DNA of 64,000 nucleotides from Micromonospora qiuiae (GTDB lineage Bacteria > Actinomycetota > Actinomycetes > Mycobacteriales > Micromonosporaceae), in NCBI RefSeq assembly GCF_016863555.1, contig NZ_BOPC01000023.1, positions 79,753 to 143,752 of the forward strand. The letters run 5' to 3'. Under the pieces are notes generated by a model. It was not told the DNA's origin and did not search any database. It saw only the letters and a program-made list of their open reading frames with translations. The translations under genes and the position numbers were made by a program. Below, piece by piece: positions 9,842-18,710 of this stretch; within the stretch, counting starts at the first letter, position 1; every line of letters starts with the position of its first letter.

Positions 9842-10656
9842 CCGGGCGGCGGGAGGCGCTGCGGCGGTTCTCCTTCAACCAGGCCACCGCGCAGCACTGG
9901 CCGCTGCCCGACGTGGTGGCCGGCTGCGTCGCCGCCGGGGTGCCGGGGATCGGCCTGTGGCGGGAACCGGTCGCCGGGTACGGCGTCGAGCGCGCCGCCA
10001 AGCTGGTACGCGACGCCGGGCTGACGGTGACCACGCTGTGCCGGGGCGGGTTCTTCACCGCCGAGGACTGGCGGGAGCAGAACCGGCGTGCCGTCGACGA
10101 GGCGGCCACGCTCGGCGCGCCGGTGCTGGTGCTGGTCTCCGGCGGCCTCCCGGCCGGCAGCAAGGACATCGACGGCGCACGCGCCCGGGTCGCCGACGCG
10201 GTCGCCGAGTTGGCCCCGCACGCCGACGCCGCCGGAGTGACTCTGGCCATCGAACCGCTGCACCCGATGTTCAGCGCCGACCGCTGCGTCATCGCCACTC
10301 TCGGCCAGGCCCTCGACATCGCCGAACGGTTCGACCCGGGCGTGGTCGGCGTCGTCGTGGACGCGTACCACGTGTGGTGGGACGACAGGGTGTACGCCCA
10401 GATCGCCCGTGCGGGGAAGTGGATCGCCTCGTTCCAGGTCTGCGACTGGATCACTCCGCTGCCCGAGGGCGTGCTGCTCGGCCGGGCGCTGCCCGGCGAC
10501 GGCTGCATCGAGCTGCGCCGGCTGCGCGAGGCGGTCGATCGGGCCGGCTACACCGGCCCGATCGAGGTGGAGGTCTTCAACGCCGACGTGTGGGCCCGCC
10601 CCGGCGAGGAGGTGCTGAGCGCATCGATCGACGGCTACCTGCGCGAAGTGATCTGA
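9838..10656 (+). CDS. Sugar phosphate isomerase/epimerase family TIM-barrel protein
   Basis: Xylose-isomerase-like TIM barrel of 272 residues. Metal-ligand positions of the family are recognisable: the Glu in LAIEPLHPM (about residue 140), the Asp/His of VVDAYHVWWD (about 177-181), and the terminal Glu in IEVEVFN. Enzymes of this fold isomerise keto sugars or eliminate aglycones from 3-keto-glycosides, which would fit the oxidoreductase at the head of the operon. GTG start in GTGA overlap with the DUF993 gene. The operon ends here. About 128 bp without a clear gene follow before the convergent sigma factor. Confidence 0.82.
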   Translation: MTGRREALRRFSFNQATAQHWPLPDVVAGCVAAGVPGIGLWREPVAGYGVERAAKLVRDAGLTVTTLCRGGFFTAEDWREQNRRAVDEAATLGAPVLVLVSGGLPAGSKDIDGARARVADAVAELAPHADAAGVTLAIEPLHPMFSADRCVIATLGQALDIAERFDPGVVGVVVDAYHVWWDDRVYAQIARAGKWIASFQVCDWITPLPEGVLLGRALPGDGCIELRRLREAVDRAGYTGPIEVEVFNADVWARPGEEVLSASIDGYLREVI

Positions 10657-10784
10657 CGGACGATCGGATGGACCACCTCGCCGGCGTGCTGCGCCGGGTG
10701 CGTGACGCGGGTGGAGCCGACCGCCGCGTCGCTGCGCCAGTGGCGGGGACGGTTCACCGCTTTGTTGCCGAGCGGTGCTCTTCC

Positions 10785-11999
10785 TCACCGGGCCAGTTTC
10801 CGGTTGAGGTACCGCTGCTCCGGCATGCTCGCTGTCAGTCGGGCGGCGATCCGGTACTGCTTCTTCGCGTCTTCGGCGTCGCCGTTGAGGTCGAGCAGGT
10901 GCCCGCGCACGGCGTACAGCCTGTGGTGACGTTGCATGGCGGGATCGTCCAGCAGCGGTTCAAGCACGGCGAGACCGGCTGCGGGATCGTGCGCCATCGC
11001 GACGGCGACCGCGTGGTTCAGCGTGACGGCCGGACTCGGCGCAACCCGGCCCAACATGTCATAGAGCAGGCTGATCTGTAGCCAGTCGGTCTCCTTGTAC
11101 GTCGCGGCCTCGGCATGTACCGCGGTGATCGCGGCCTGCAGCTGGAACCTGCCCACGTGGCCGCGGGGCAGGTTTCGCTCCAACAGCTCGACGCCCTCGG
11201 TGATCAGGTCCCGCCGCCAGAGTGATCGGTCCTGCTCGGCGAGCGGCACGAGATCACCGGCGGCGTCGACCCGGGCGGGGGACCGGGCATGGGTGAGCAG
11301 CATCAGGGCCAGCGCACCGGCGACCTCGGCGTGGTCGGGAAGTGCGGCGTGCAGTTGCCGGACGAGCCGGATCGCCTCCTTGACGAGCAGGACGTCGAGC
11401 AGTTCCTCGCCCGATGTTCGCGTGTACCCCTCGGTGAACACCAGGTGGCATACGTCGATGACCGCAGCGACCCGGTCGGGCAGGTCTCGCTGCGACGGCA
11501 GAACGAACCGCGCACCGGCCTGGCGCAGCGCCGTACGTGCGCGGCTGAGGCGCTGCGTCATCGTGCGGACCGGCACGAGGTAGGCGGCCGCGATCTGCTC
11601 CACGCTGAGGCCGGCCACCGCCCGTAGGCAGAGCGCGACCTGCGACGGTCGCGTCAGTGCAGGATGGCAGCAGAGGAAGAACAGCCGCAGCGTGTCGTCA
11701 CGGTCGTGCGTGGTGAGATCCTGCGTCGCGTACGGCCGTTGGGCCGCGTCGAGCGTCTCGCGGCGGACCCGGGCCGAGTCCGCCCGGGCCCGGTCGATCA
11801 GCCGTCGTGAAGCAACTGTGATCAACCACGCCCTCGGCGCGTCAGGCACGCCGTCAACGGGCCACCGGGCGGCGGCCACCTCGGCGGCGTCCTGCAGCGC
11901 CTCCTCACAGTCGCCGAGATCCCCATACCTGCGCAGCAGCGCCCCGAGGACGTGTGGCGCCTCCCGGCGCCACACGTCGTCAAGGACCGAACCCGTCAC
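10785..11999 (-). CDS. ECF42-type sigma factor with C-terminal DUF6596/TPR-like domain
   Basis: RNA polymerase sigma factor of 404 residues. Region 2 occupies roughly residues 10-75 (DCEEALQDA, PRAWLITVASRRLIDRAR). Region 4 is about 105-165 with the HTH in LSVEQIAAAYLVPVRTMTQR. It is followed by the large C-terminal extension typical of ECF42 (FTEGYT, LLYDMLGRV, LNHAVAVA). This family characteristically has no anti-sigma factor and is co-transcribed with a DGPF/YCII protein, exactly the arrangement here: the GTG start overlaps the DGPF stop by 4 bp. The C-terminal domain is thought to control activity. The stimulus is unknown. Confidence 0.9.
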   Translation of the reverse strand: MTGSVLDDVWRREAPHVLGALLRRYGDLGDCEEALQDAAEVAAARWPVDGVPDAPRAWLITVASRRLIDRARADSARVRRETLDAAQRPYATQDLTTHDRDDTLRLFFLCCHPALTRPSQVALCLRAVAGLSVEQIAAAYLVPVRTMTQRLSRARTALRQAGARFVLPSQRDLPDRVAAVIDVCHLVFTEGYTRTSGEELLDVLLVKEAIRLVRQLHAALPDHAEVAGALALMLLTHARSPARVDAAGDLVPLAEQDRSLWRRDLITEGVELLERNLPRGHVGRFQLQAAITAVHAEAATYKETDWLQISLLYDMLGRVAPSPAVTLNHAVAVAMAHDPAAGLAVLEPLLDDPAMQRHHRLYAVRGHLLDLNGDAEDAKKQYRIAARLTASMPEQRYLNRKLAR

Positions 12000-12388
12000 T
12001 GATCGTCGCCACCGGGCCACATCAGCGGCCGCAGCTCCACCGTTTCGTCCGGGCCGGAGAACCGAGCTGCGACCTCCTCGGCACGCGCCTGACCAGCAAC
12101 GTCGATGAGGAAGAATCCGGCGAGGTGCTCCTTCGCCTCCGAGTACGGCCCGTCGCTCGCGAGCGGTTCGCCGTCGCGCCACCGGTACAGTCGGGCGTTG
12201 GCAGGGTCGCCCAGCGCCTCACCGCCGAGCAACTCGCCGTTGGCTTGCAACTCGGCCATCACCTGCTCGAACTCAGCGTTCAGCCGGTCGCGGACCTCGG
12301 CGGGCAGTGCCTGGTGGGCCCCGAGGTAGTCACTGGTCGGGTGACCCCAGGGCTGCGGGTTCGAGTGGATCAGGATGACGTACTTCAT
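11996..12388 (-). CDS. DGPF/YCII-related protein
   Basis: Small dimeric alpha/beta-barrel protein of 130 residues of the YCII/DGPF family, beginning MKYVILIHSNPQ. The name motif is present as SDGPYSEAKEHLAGFFLIDV. Members are regularly paired with ECF42 sigma factors, though their biochemical role is unclear. It is translationally coupled to the sigma factor gene downstream on the same strand and is probably part of the same response. Confidence 0.9.
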   Translation of the reverse strand: MKYVILIHSNPQPWGHPTSDYLGAHQALPAEVRDRLNAEFEQVMAELQANGELLGGEALGDPANARLYRWRDGEPLASDGPYSEAKEHLAGFFLIDVAGQARAEEVAARFSGPDETVELRPLMWPGGDDQ

Positions 12389-12488
12389 CGGGCCTCCCAG
12401 CGTGCACGACGGACCTTCCGTCGCTCACCTGATACGTCGGAGCGCCTCCGCCGATGTCTACATCGCGCCGTAGCGTCCTGCGTGAGCG

Positions 12489-13436
12489 TCAGCCGTCGGT
12501 CGGCCGCGGGGTGCTGCCAGCGCGGGTAGCGAGGGCGTCGACCAGGCGGCGGGTGGAGCCGGCGAGGTTCCACCGCTCGGCCAGCTCGAGGAGGCGCTCC
12601 GGGTGGGCGGGCGCGGCCGGCAGCTCGGTGGGCAGCGGCGGCAGCGGCACGTCCAGGGCGACGCGGACCACCTTCGGCGCCACCGCTAGGTAGTCGCGCG
12701 CGGCGGTGAGCTTGGCGCGCAGTCCGGGCGCGAAGCCGGAGGCCGGGTCGTCCAGGGCGGCGAGGATGCCGGCGATGTCGCCGTACCGGTCGACCAGTCG
12801 GGCGGCGGTCTTCTCGCCGACGCCGGGCACCCCCGGCAGCCCGTCGCTGGGGTCGCCGCGCAGCGCGGCGAACTCGGCGTACCGGTCGGCCGGCACGCCG
12901 TAGCGGGCACGCACCGCCGCGTCGTCGCAGTCCTCCAGCTTGGCCACCCCCCGCCCGACGTAGAGCAGCCGCACCCCCCGGACGTCGTCGATCAGCTGGA
13001 ACAGGTCGCGGTCGCCGGAGACCACCTCCACCGGCCCGGGTTGGGTGACCGAGAGAGTGCCGAGCACGTCGTCGGCCTCGTAGCCGGGGGCGCCGACGAC
13101 GGTGATGCCCAGCACGGCGAGCATGTCGAGGATCATCGGCACCTGCGGGATGAGGGTGTCCGGCACCACTTCGCCGCCCTCGGGCGCGACCCGGTGCGCC
13201 TTGTACGACGGCAGCAGCGCCACCCGCCAGTCCGGCCGCCAGTCGTGGTCCATCGCGCAGACCATCCGCCCCGGCTGCCGGGTGCGGATCAGGTGGGCGA
13301 GCATGTCGAGGAACCCCCGCACGGCGTTGACCGGTTGGCCGTCGGCGGTCCTCGCGGCGGACTCGGGGATGCCGAAGTACGCCCGGAAGTAGAGGCTGGG
13401 CGCGTCGATGAGCATGATCGGGGTCTGCTGTGCCAC
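12489..13436 (-). CDS. 5'-3' exonuclease (PolI N-domain/XNI-like)
   Basis: Free-standing FEN-type nuclease of 315 residues, equivalent to the 5'-nuclease domain of DNA polymerase I without the polymerase. Metal-binding acidic clusters are visible: MLIDAPSLYF near the start, APGYEADDVLGTL (about residue 120) and VVSGDRDLFQL. The helix-hairpin-helix GLPGVPGVGEKTAARL is near 195. It would process flaps or RNA primers in replication and repair. GTG at 13436 is preferred because MLIDAPSL then sits at the family's usual N-terminal position; no strong ribosome site is seen. Such stand-alone paralogues are common in actinobacteria. Confidence 0.9.
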   Translation of the reverse strand: MAQQTPIMLIDAPSLYFRAYFGIPESAARTADGQPVNAVRGFLDMLAHLIRTRQPGRMVCAMDHDWRPDWRVALLPSYKAHRVAPEGGEVVPDTLIPQVPMILDMLAVLGITVVGAPGYEADDVLGTLSVTQPGPVEVVSGDRDLFQLIDDVRGVRLLYVGRGVAKLEDCDDAAVRARYGVPADRYAEFAALRGDPSDGLPGVPGVGEKTAARLVDRYGDIAGILAALDDPASGFAPGLRAKLTAARDYLAVAPKVVRVALDVPLPPLPTELPAAPAHPERLLELAERWNLAGSTRRLVDALATRAGSTPRPTDG

Positions 13437-13623
13437 GCCCGACAGCCTGGCACACCCCACCGACGTTCGGTGCGTTCGGCACCATCCGGAGGATGCGGCC
13501 CGGTCAGCCCCCGATGGCGGTGCCTCGGCAGGTTCCTCCTGCGCGACGGCGACGGAGGTGACGATGACGATCACCGTAAATGATGGCCGTTCAGCGTCTG
13601 GTGGTGCCACCGGAGGTGTTGTA

Positions 13624-14460
13624 GTGCGTTTCCTGCCCGGTCTGGAGCTGTCCCGGCACTTCCACGCCGTGGTGGTCGCGCCGGTGCTCCGGCGGAACTT
13701 TGCCGACCTGCGGTACGCCGCCGGGCGCCTCGACGGCGGGTCGGAGCTGCTCGGCCTGGACACGTCCCGGTCCACCGACCACGACTGGGGCTGCCGACTG
13801 CAACTGTTCGTCGGCCCCGCCGACGCCCACCGTGTTCCCGAAGTGCTGGACGCCGTGGACGCCGCGCTGCCGGCCACGTTTCTCGGCTTGCCGACCCGCT
13901 TCGCCGACGCCGAGGACGTGCTGTTCGGCGTCGCGGGGGAGAACGGCGTACGGCACGGCGTGACCGCCCATGAACTGGGCGGCTGGTTCCACGGCCGGCT
14001 GGGTTTCGATCCGAGTCGGACGGTGTCCACATCGGACTGGTTGGCGACGCCGACCCAGCGGCTGGCGGAGGTGACCGGTGGCGCGGTCTTCCATGACGGT
14101 CTCGACGGTGTGCTCACCCGGGCCCGATCGGCCCTGCGGTGGTATCCCGACGACGTGTGGCGGTACGTGCTGGCCGCCGCGTGGACCAGGGTGGCGCAGG
14201 CCGAGCACCTGCCGGGCCGGTGCGCCGAGGTCGGCGCCGAGGTGGGCAGCCGGGTGGTGGCCGCCGGCGTCGCCCGCGATCTGATGCGCATCGGCCTGCT
14301 GGCCGGGCGACGCTGGCCGCCGTACGACAAGTGGCTCGGCACCGTGTTCGGCCGGCTGCCGGGCGCGGCGGCGGTGACGGCGGCGCTGGCCGACGCGCTC
14401 GACGACAACCGACGCGCCTGGCGCCGTCCGCCCATTGCACCCGAACGACCGTTAAGCTGA
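13624..14460 (+). CDS. DUF4037 protein, apparently lacking the C-terminus
   Basis: Nucleotidyltransferase-fold protein of 278 residues in the DUF4037 family. It starts with the characteristic FLPGLELSRHFHA and has the catalytic-type segment DTSRSTDHDWGCRLQLF near residue 45. I chose the GTG at 13624 because GGAGG lies 7 bp upstream and family similarity begins immediately; ATG 13564 (also with GGAGG) would add 20 residues. Homologues as I recall run to about 330 residues with a conserved HNALGLT block near the end. This copy stops after ALADALDDNRRAWRR, 4 bp before the next gene, so it looks shortened. Confidence 0.75.
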   Translation: MRFLPGLELSRHFHAVVVAPVLRRNFADLRYAAGRLDGGSELLGLDTSRSTDHDWGCRLQLFVGPADAHRVPEVLDAVDAALPATFLGLPTRFADAEDVLFGVAGENGVRHGVTAHELGGWFHGRLGFDPSRTVSTSDWLATPTQRLAEVTGGAVFHDGLDGVLTRARSALRWYPDDVWRYVLAAAWTRVAQAEHLPGRCAEVGAEVGSRVVAAGVARDLMRIGLLAGRRWPPYDKWLGTVFGRLPGAAAVTAALADALDDNRRAWRRPPIAPERPLS

Positions 14461-14464
14461 ATGG

Positions 14465-15622
14465 GTGGCTCATCGCGCTCTGACTGTCGACCGGATCCTG
14501 CCCACCGACGAGGCTCGCGACCTGCTGGAACTGGCCACCGAACTCGCCGACCGGGAACTCGCCCCGAAAGTCGTCGCGCACGAGCAGCGCGCCGAGTTCC
14601 CCCGGGAGGTGCTGCGCACCCTGGGCCGGGCCGGTCTGCTCGGCCTGCCCTACCCGGAGGAGTACGGCGGCGCCGCCCAGCCGTACGAGGTCTACCTGCA
14701 GGTGCTGGAGATCCTGGCCGGCCGCTGGCTCACCGTCGCCGAGGCGGTCAGCGTGCACACCCTGTCCTGCTACCCGGTCGCCGCCTTCGGCACCGAGGAA
14801 CAGCGCAAGTTGCTGCCCGACATGATCGGCGGCGAGATGTTGGGCGCGTACTGCCTCTCCGAGCCGCAGGGTGGCTCGGACGCCGCCGCGCTGACCACGA
14901 AGGCGGTCCGCGACGGGGACGCCTACGTCGTCTCCGGCACCAAGGCGTGGATCACCCACGCCCAGGTGGCCGACTTCTACAACATCTTCTGCCGCACCGG
15001 CGGTCCGGGCGCCCGGGGCATCTCCTGCCTGCTCGCCGACCGGGCCACGCCCGGCATCCACCCGCAGGCCGCGGAGCGCACCATGGGCCTGCGGTCCTCG
15101 CCGGTGGCGCAGGTCGCCTTCGACGAGGCCCGGGTGCCGGCGGACCGGCTGATCGGCGGCGAGGGCAACGGCTTCACCATCGCCATGTCGGCCCTGGATT
15201 CCGGTCGGCTCGGCATCGCCGCCTGCGCTGTGGGCCTGGCCCAGGCGGCGCTGGACTACGCGGTGGACTACGCCCGACAGCGTCGGCAGTTCGGCCGCTC
15301 GATCATCGACTTCCAGGGACTCGGGTTCACCCTGGCCGACCTGGCCACCCAGATCTCCGCCGCTCGGGCGTTGACCCTGGCCGCGGCCCGGCTGCGCGAC
15401 GCCGGCCGACCGTACTCGGTCGAGGCGGCCAAGGCGAAGCTGTTCGCCACCGACATGGCGATGCGGGTGACCACGGATGCGGTGCAGGTGCTCGGCGGCG
15501 CGGGCTACGTGGCCGACCATCCGGTGGAGCGGTACATGCGCGAGGCGAAGGTGCTCCAGATCGTCGAGGGCACCAACCAGATCCAGCGTCTGGTGATCTC
15601 CCGGGCCCTGGCGAAAGACTGA
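14465..15622 (+). CDS. Acyl-CoA dehydrogenase
   Basis: FAD-dependent acyl-CoA dehydrogenase of 385 residues, full length for the family. It would introduce an alpha,beta double bond into an acyl-CoA and pass electrons to ETF. Motifs include GAYCLSEPQGGSDAAAL in the FAD/substrate region (about residue 128), RRQFGRSIIDFQ and, near the C-terminus, IVEGTNQIQRL with the catalytic-region Glu. GTG at 14465 sits 6 bp after a TAAGCT element and lacks a ribosome site, so the mRNA may be leaderless. It is followed 76 bp later by an Lrp/AsnC gene, which may hint at a branched-chain amino acid substrate; this is inference. Confidence 0.92.
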   Translation: MAHRALTVDRILPTDEARDLLELATELADRELAPKVVAHEQRAEFPREVLRTLGRAGLLGLPYPEEYGGAAQPYEVYLQVLEILAGRWLTVAEAVSVHTLSCYPVAAFGTEEQRKLLPDMIGGEMLGAYCLSEPQGGSDAAALTTKAVRDGDAYVVSGTKAWITHAQVADFYNIFCRTGGPGARGISCLLADRATPGIHPQAAERTMGLRSSPVAQVAFDEARVPADRLIGGEGNGFTIAMSALDSGRLGIAACAVGLAQAALDYAVDYARQRRQFGRSIIDFQGLGFTLADLATQISAARALTLAAARLRDAGRPYSVEAAKAKLFATDMAMRVTTDAVQVLGGAGYVADHPVERYMREAKVLQIVEGTNQIQRLVISRALAKD

Positions 15623-15698
15623 CCGAACCCCGTGGAAGGGGGACGGCCGGTGGGCGGGTCGTCGCGCCGACGGCTCACACCCGGTAAGTTTGCACGCC

Positions 15699-16145
15699 GT
15701 GGAGGACATCGACCGGGCCATCGTCGCCGCTTTGACCGCAGACGGCCGGCTGTCGTACACGGACCTGGCGGAGAGGGTCGGCCTGTCGGTCTCCGCCGTG
15801 CACCAGCGGGTGCGCCGGCTGGAACAGCGCGGTGTCCTCAAGGGGTACGCCGCGCGGGTCTCCTTCGAGGCGCTCGACCTGCCGCTGACCGCGTTCGTGG
15901 CGATCCGGCCGTTCGATCCGTCGCAACCCGACGACGCCCCGGAGCGGCTGGCCCACCTGCCGGAAATCGATTCGTGCTACTCGGTGGCGGGGGAGGACTT
16001 CTACCTGCTGCTGGTGCGGGTGGCCGGTCCGGCGGATCTGGAGCGGCTGCTCCAGGAGATACGCACTTCCGCCAACGTCACGACCCGGACCACCGTCGTG
16101 CTCTCCACGCCGTACGAGCACCGCCCGCCGAAGGTCGATCCCTAA
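15699..16145 (+). CDS. Lrp/AsnC-family transcriptional regulator
   Basis: Regulator of 148 residues with an N-terminal winged HTH (DLAERVGLSVSAVHQRVRRL) and a C-terminal RAM/ligand domain (VAIRPFD, IDSCYSVAGEDFYLLLVRV). It probably senses an amino acid and controls its own or neighbouring genes. GTG at 15699 is 8 bp downstream of TAAGTT (15685-15690), which suggests a leaderless transcript; a TTG at 15690 is possible but less likely. Confidence 0.92.
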   Translation: MEDIDRAIVAALTADGRLSYTDLAERVGLSVSAVHQRVRRLEQRGVLKGYAARVSFEALDLPLTAFVAIRPFDPSQPDDAPERLAHLPEIDSCYSVAGEDFYLLLVRVAGPADLERLLQEIRTSANVTTRTTVVLSTPYEHRPPKVDP

Positions 16146-16466
16146 GGCGGTGCGTCGGATCGGCCGGCGCAACTCCCTGACTAGGGGCGGTTCCACCGAA
16201 CAGTCATGATCGCATGATCGTTTGACGAATGGTATGCGTTCGGATTGGTCCGGGAATGGAACTGACGGGTACCCATAGTCGACCAGGTGCGGACACACCG
16301 CAGGAATGAAAGCCTCTACAATTCAGCCTGCTTTGCGGCAACGTGGGCACCGGTCGCCATGGACGTCGCCGCCTCGGCATTCGAGCCGGTTTGTCTACCC
16401 GGGGGAGGACAGGATGCATCCGCTGCCGTGCTCGTACGCGAGCTGGAACACGCCCGGAGTCCACCG
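16146..16466. other. Intergenic region upstream of the surface-glycopolymer locus
   Basis: No convincing gene. There is a tandem CATGATCG repeat near 16206-16221, immediately followed by TTTGACG, and a TACAAT hexamer at 16317-16322 that could be a -10 box for the locus downstream. In-frame alternative starts for the next gene lie at 16287 and 16359. Confidence 0.4.
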
Positions 16467-18314
16467 GTGACCCACAGCATTGTCTCTGCAGGTGAACCTG
16501 AGGTGAACCCGGCCGATAGCCCGGGTGAAATCCCGGTCGAGCCGGACCTGGCCGAACCGCCCGGCACCGATCCGGACACCCGCGGCGCCGAGCCCGCCCC
16601 ACCGGCGCCGGATCGAACCGGGATCGCCGAGCCGTCGGGCGGGCTGGGTTCGTGGATCCGGAACCCGCGGCTGGCCGACTGCTCGGTGGAACTGGCGGCC
16701 CTGGCGGCCGTACTCCTGGCGGTGCTGGGCGACTCGCCCCTCTGGGCGCTGCCGCCGGCGGTGGCGGCGGTCGGGCTGCTGGGTTGGACCTGGCGCGGCG
16801 CACTGCATGGCCACCGGGTCTCCTCCGGCGGCTCGATGGTGGCCCGACTTCTCCTGCTCACCTGCGCGTACGTCGTCGCCGCGGTACACGGGGGTCTCGA
16901 CGTCACGCTGGCCGTCGGCATCACGCTCGCGGTGCTGGCCATCCTCGGCGAGTCCCTGGTGGCGGTGCTGGCACGCAGTGCGCAGCCGGTTGTGGCCAAC
17001 CTGCCCGGCGCCGGACTACGCCCGTGCCTGCGCCCCAACACCAACCGGGCCACGCTGGTCAACGGCTTCGTGATGGTGGTGGCGCTCGGCTGCGCGTTCG
17101 TCGGTGACCACGGCGTGGTGGTGATCGTTGCGGCGGCCGCGGGCGTGGGTCTGATCGTGTTCACGGGCGTGCAGTTGCTGCAGCGGGCCCTGCTGCGGAG
17201 GGGTGTGGAGAGCCGGCTGCCGGCCGTGGTGGCCGCGTACCAGCCGGTGTTCCTGCTGTACTGGCAGGCCGCCGCCGGCACCGAGTACCAGATCGGGATG
17301 TGGCTGCCCTACCTGGAACGGCTCAACAAACGGTTCATGGTCGTCGTGCGCAGCGAGCACAACTTCACCGAGGCGGTGCGGCTCACCAACGCTCCGGTGC
17401 TGCTGTGCCGAGGCACCAGCCAACTCGACGCGGTGATCGTGCCGTCGTTGAAGGCTGCTTTCTACGTGAACAACGCCGCCAAGAACACCCACTCAGTCCG
17501 GTACACCCAGCTGAAGCACATCCAGCTCAATCACGGTGACAGCGACAAGGTGCCGAGTCACAATCCGGTGTTCCGGATGTACGACAAGAACTTCGTGGCG
17601 GGTCAGGCGGCGATCGACCGGTTCGCGGCCAACGGCGTGCAGATGCCGGCGGAGATGTTCACGATCGTGGGGCGTCCGCAGGTGGAGAATGTGGCGATCG
17701 CGGCGCAGCCGATCTCCTCGATCGCGAACCCCCGGGTGTTGTACGCCCCGACCTGGGCCGGTTTCCACGCCGACTCCAACTACTCCTCACTGCTGGTCGG
17801 CTACGACATCATCAAGGCCCTGGTGGCGCGCGGATGCAGTGTCGTGTTCCGTCCGCACCCGTACTCGCGGCGTTCCCCGGCGCTGAGCCGGGAGTGTGAC
17901 CGCATCCGGGAGTTGTTGGCCGAGGATCGGCGGGTGAACGGGCGGCCGCACGTGTTCGGGCCGGATGCCGAGGTGAAGATGTCGGTGGTGGACTGCTTCA
18001 ACGCCTCGGACGTGTTGGTCTCGGACGTGTCGAGTGTGGTGGCGGATTACCTGTATTCGGAGAAGCCGTTCGCGATGGTGGCCGTCTCGGCACCGGCGTC
18101 CCGGTTCCCCGAGTCGTTCCCGCTCGCCCGGGCCAGCTACGTGATCGACGCGTACGGCGGCCAGGTGCACGGGGTCGAACCGCTCCTGGACGACATGCTC
18201 GGGGGCGACCCGCTCGCCGCCACCCGTCGGGAGCTGAAGAGGTACTACCTCGGGGACATCCCGGCGGAGGGGTACGCGCAGCGCTTCCTCGACGAGGCTG
18301 CTCGCTACCTCTGA
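16467..18314 (+). CDS. Membrane-anchored CDP-glycerol glycerophosphotransferase-like protein (copy 1)
   Basis: TagB/TagF-like glycosyl/glycerophosphotransferase of about 615 residues. The order is a Pro/Glu-rich hydrophilic leader (about 1-65), a set of hydrophobic segments (about 75-235), then the catalytic domain. That domain has IQLNHGDSDKVPSH, LYAPTWAGF, VVFRPHPYSRRS and DVLVSDVSSVVADYLYSEKP, equivalents of the family's HG, RPHP and SDxSS motifs. It would polymerise or attach polyol-phosphate units to a surface polymer at the inner membrane face. The GTG at 16467 has GGAG 7 bp upstream; an ATG at 16359 would lengthen the leader. A paralogue lies at 20158, sharing a 167-bp identical tract. 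Confidence 0.82.
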   Translation: MTHSIVSAGEPEVNPADSPGEIPVEPDLAEPPGTDPDTRGAEPAPPAPDRTGIAEPSGGLGSWIRNPRLADCSVELAALAAVLLAVLGDSPLWALPPAVAAVGLLGWTWRGALHGHRVSSGGSMVARLLLLTCAYVVAAVHGGLDVTLAVGITLAVLAILGESLVAVLARSAQPVVANLPGAGLRPCLRPNTNRATLVNGFVMVVALGCAFVGDHGVVVIVAAAAGVGLIVFTGVQLLQRALLRRGVESRLPAVVAAYQPVFLLYWQAAAGTEYQIGMWLPYLERLNKRFMVVVRSEHNFTEAVRLTNAPVLLCRGTSQLDAVIVPSLKAAFYVNNAAKNTHSVRYTQLKHIQLNHGDSDKVPSHNPVFRMYDKNFVAGQAAIDRFAANGVQMPAEMFTIVGRPQVENVAIAAQPISSIANPRVLYAPTWAGFHADSNYSSLLVGYDIIKALVARGCSVVFRPHPYSRRSPALSRECDRIRELLAEDRRVNGRPHVFGPDAEVKMSVVDCFNASDVLVSDVSSVVADYLYSEKPFAMVAVSAPASRFPESFPLARASYVIDAYGGQVHGVEPLLDDMLGGDPLAATRRELKRYYLGDIPAEGYAQRFLDEAARYL

Positions 18315-18653
18315 TCGTCGGCGGGTGAGTGCCCCCGCAGCCGAGTCCGGCTTCGGCTCAGCATCGCACAGCTGATCCGGAGCCGGACCGTTTATGCTTG
18401 CTTGCTTCGGCCCGGATCGGTGTGCCCGGTCCACCGGAGCAGGTGGGACGAGATCTCGCCAAACGGGTCGAGGTGGACCGAAAGGGTGCACCCCCTGGCG
18501 GAGGACTCGCCGCGTACGTGGCTAGTATCCACCCTGATTCTGCGCGGAAGTGAGACCCGGACCACTAGCAGCGGCCGGACCTGCGGCTGGCGTCGCCCGT
18601 CGTGTTGCCGCCGATCCCGGCTGCGGTCGGCGGGTCTGAAAGGGGAGGATGAG
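18315..18653. other. Intergenic region before the pyruvyl transferase
   Basis: No clear protein-coding gene. It holds a GCTTGCTTGCTT run near 18397 and a TAGTAT hexamer near 18521 that may be a -10 box. It ends in GGGGAGG (18642-18648), which serves the short frame at 18654. Confidence 0.35.
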
Positions 18654-18710
18654 ATGTACCGATCAACGCGGTCGCGGTTCAACCGGACGGTGCCCGGGGC
18701 CCGCTCATGA
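18654..18710 (+). CDS. Possible 18-residue leader peptide coupled to the pyruvyl transferase gene
   Basis: A short frame encoding MYRSTRSRFNRTVPGARS. GGGGAGG lies 5 bp before its ATG, a stronger ribosome site than any directly ahead of the next gene. Its stop overlaps the pyruvyl transferase start in ATGA. This suggests translational coupling, with the leader delivering ribosomes to the larger gene. The peptide itself matches nothing I recognise and is rich in Arg and Ser. It could be only a coupling device. Confidence 0.4.
   Translation: MYRSTRSRFNRTVPGARS

Noticed and set aside
10657..10784. A frame starting at ATG 10668 after the isomerase gene
   Set aside because: It continues only by running into the convergent sigma factor gene and resembles no protein.
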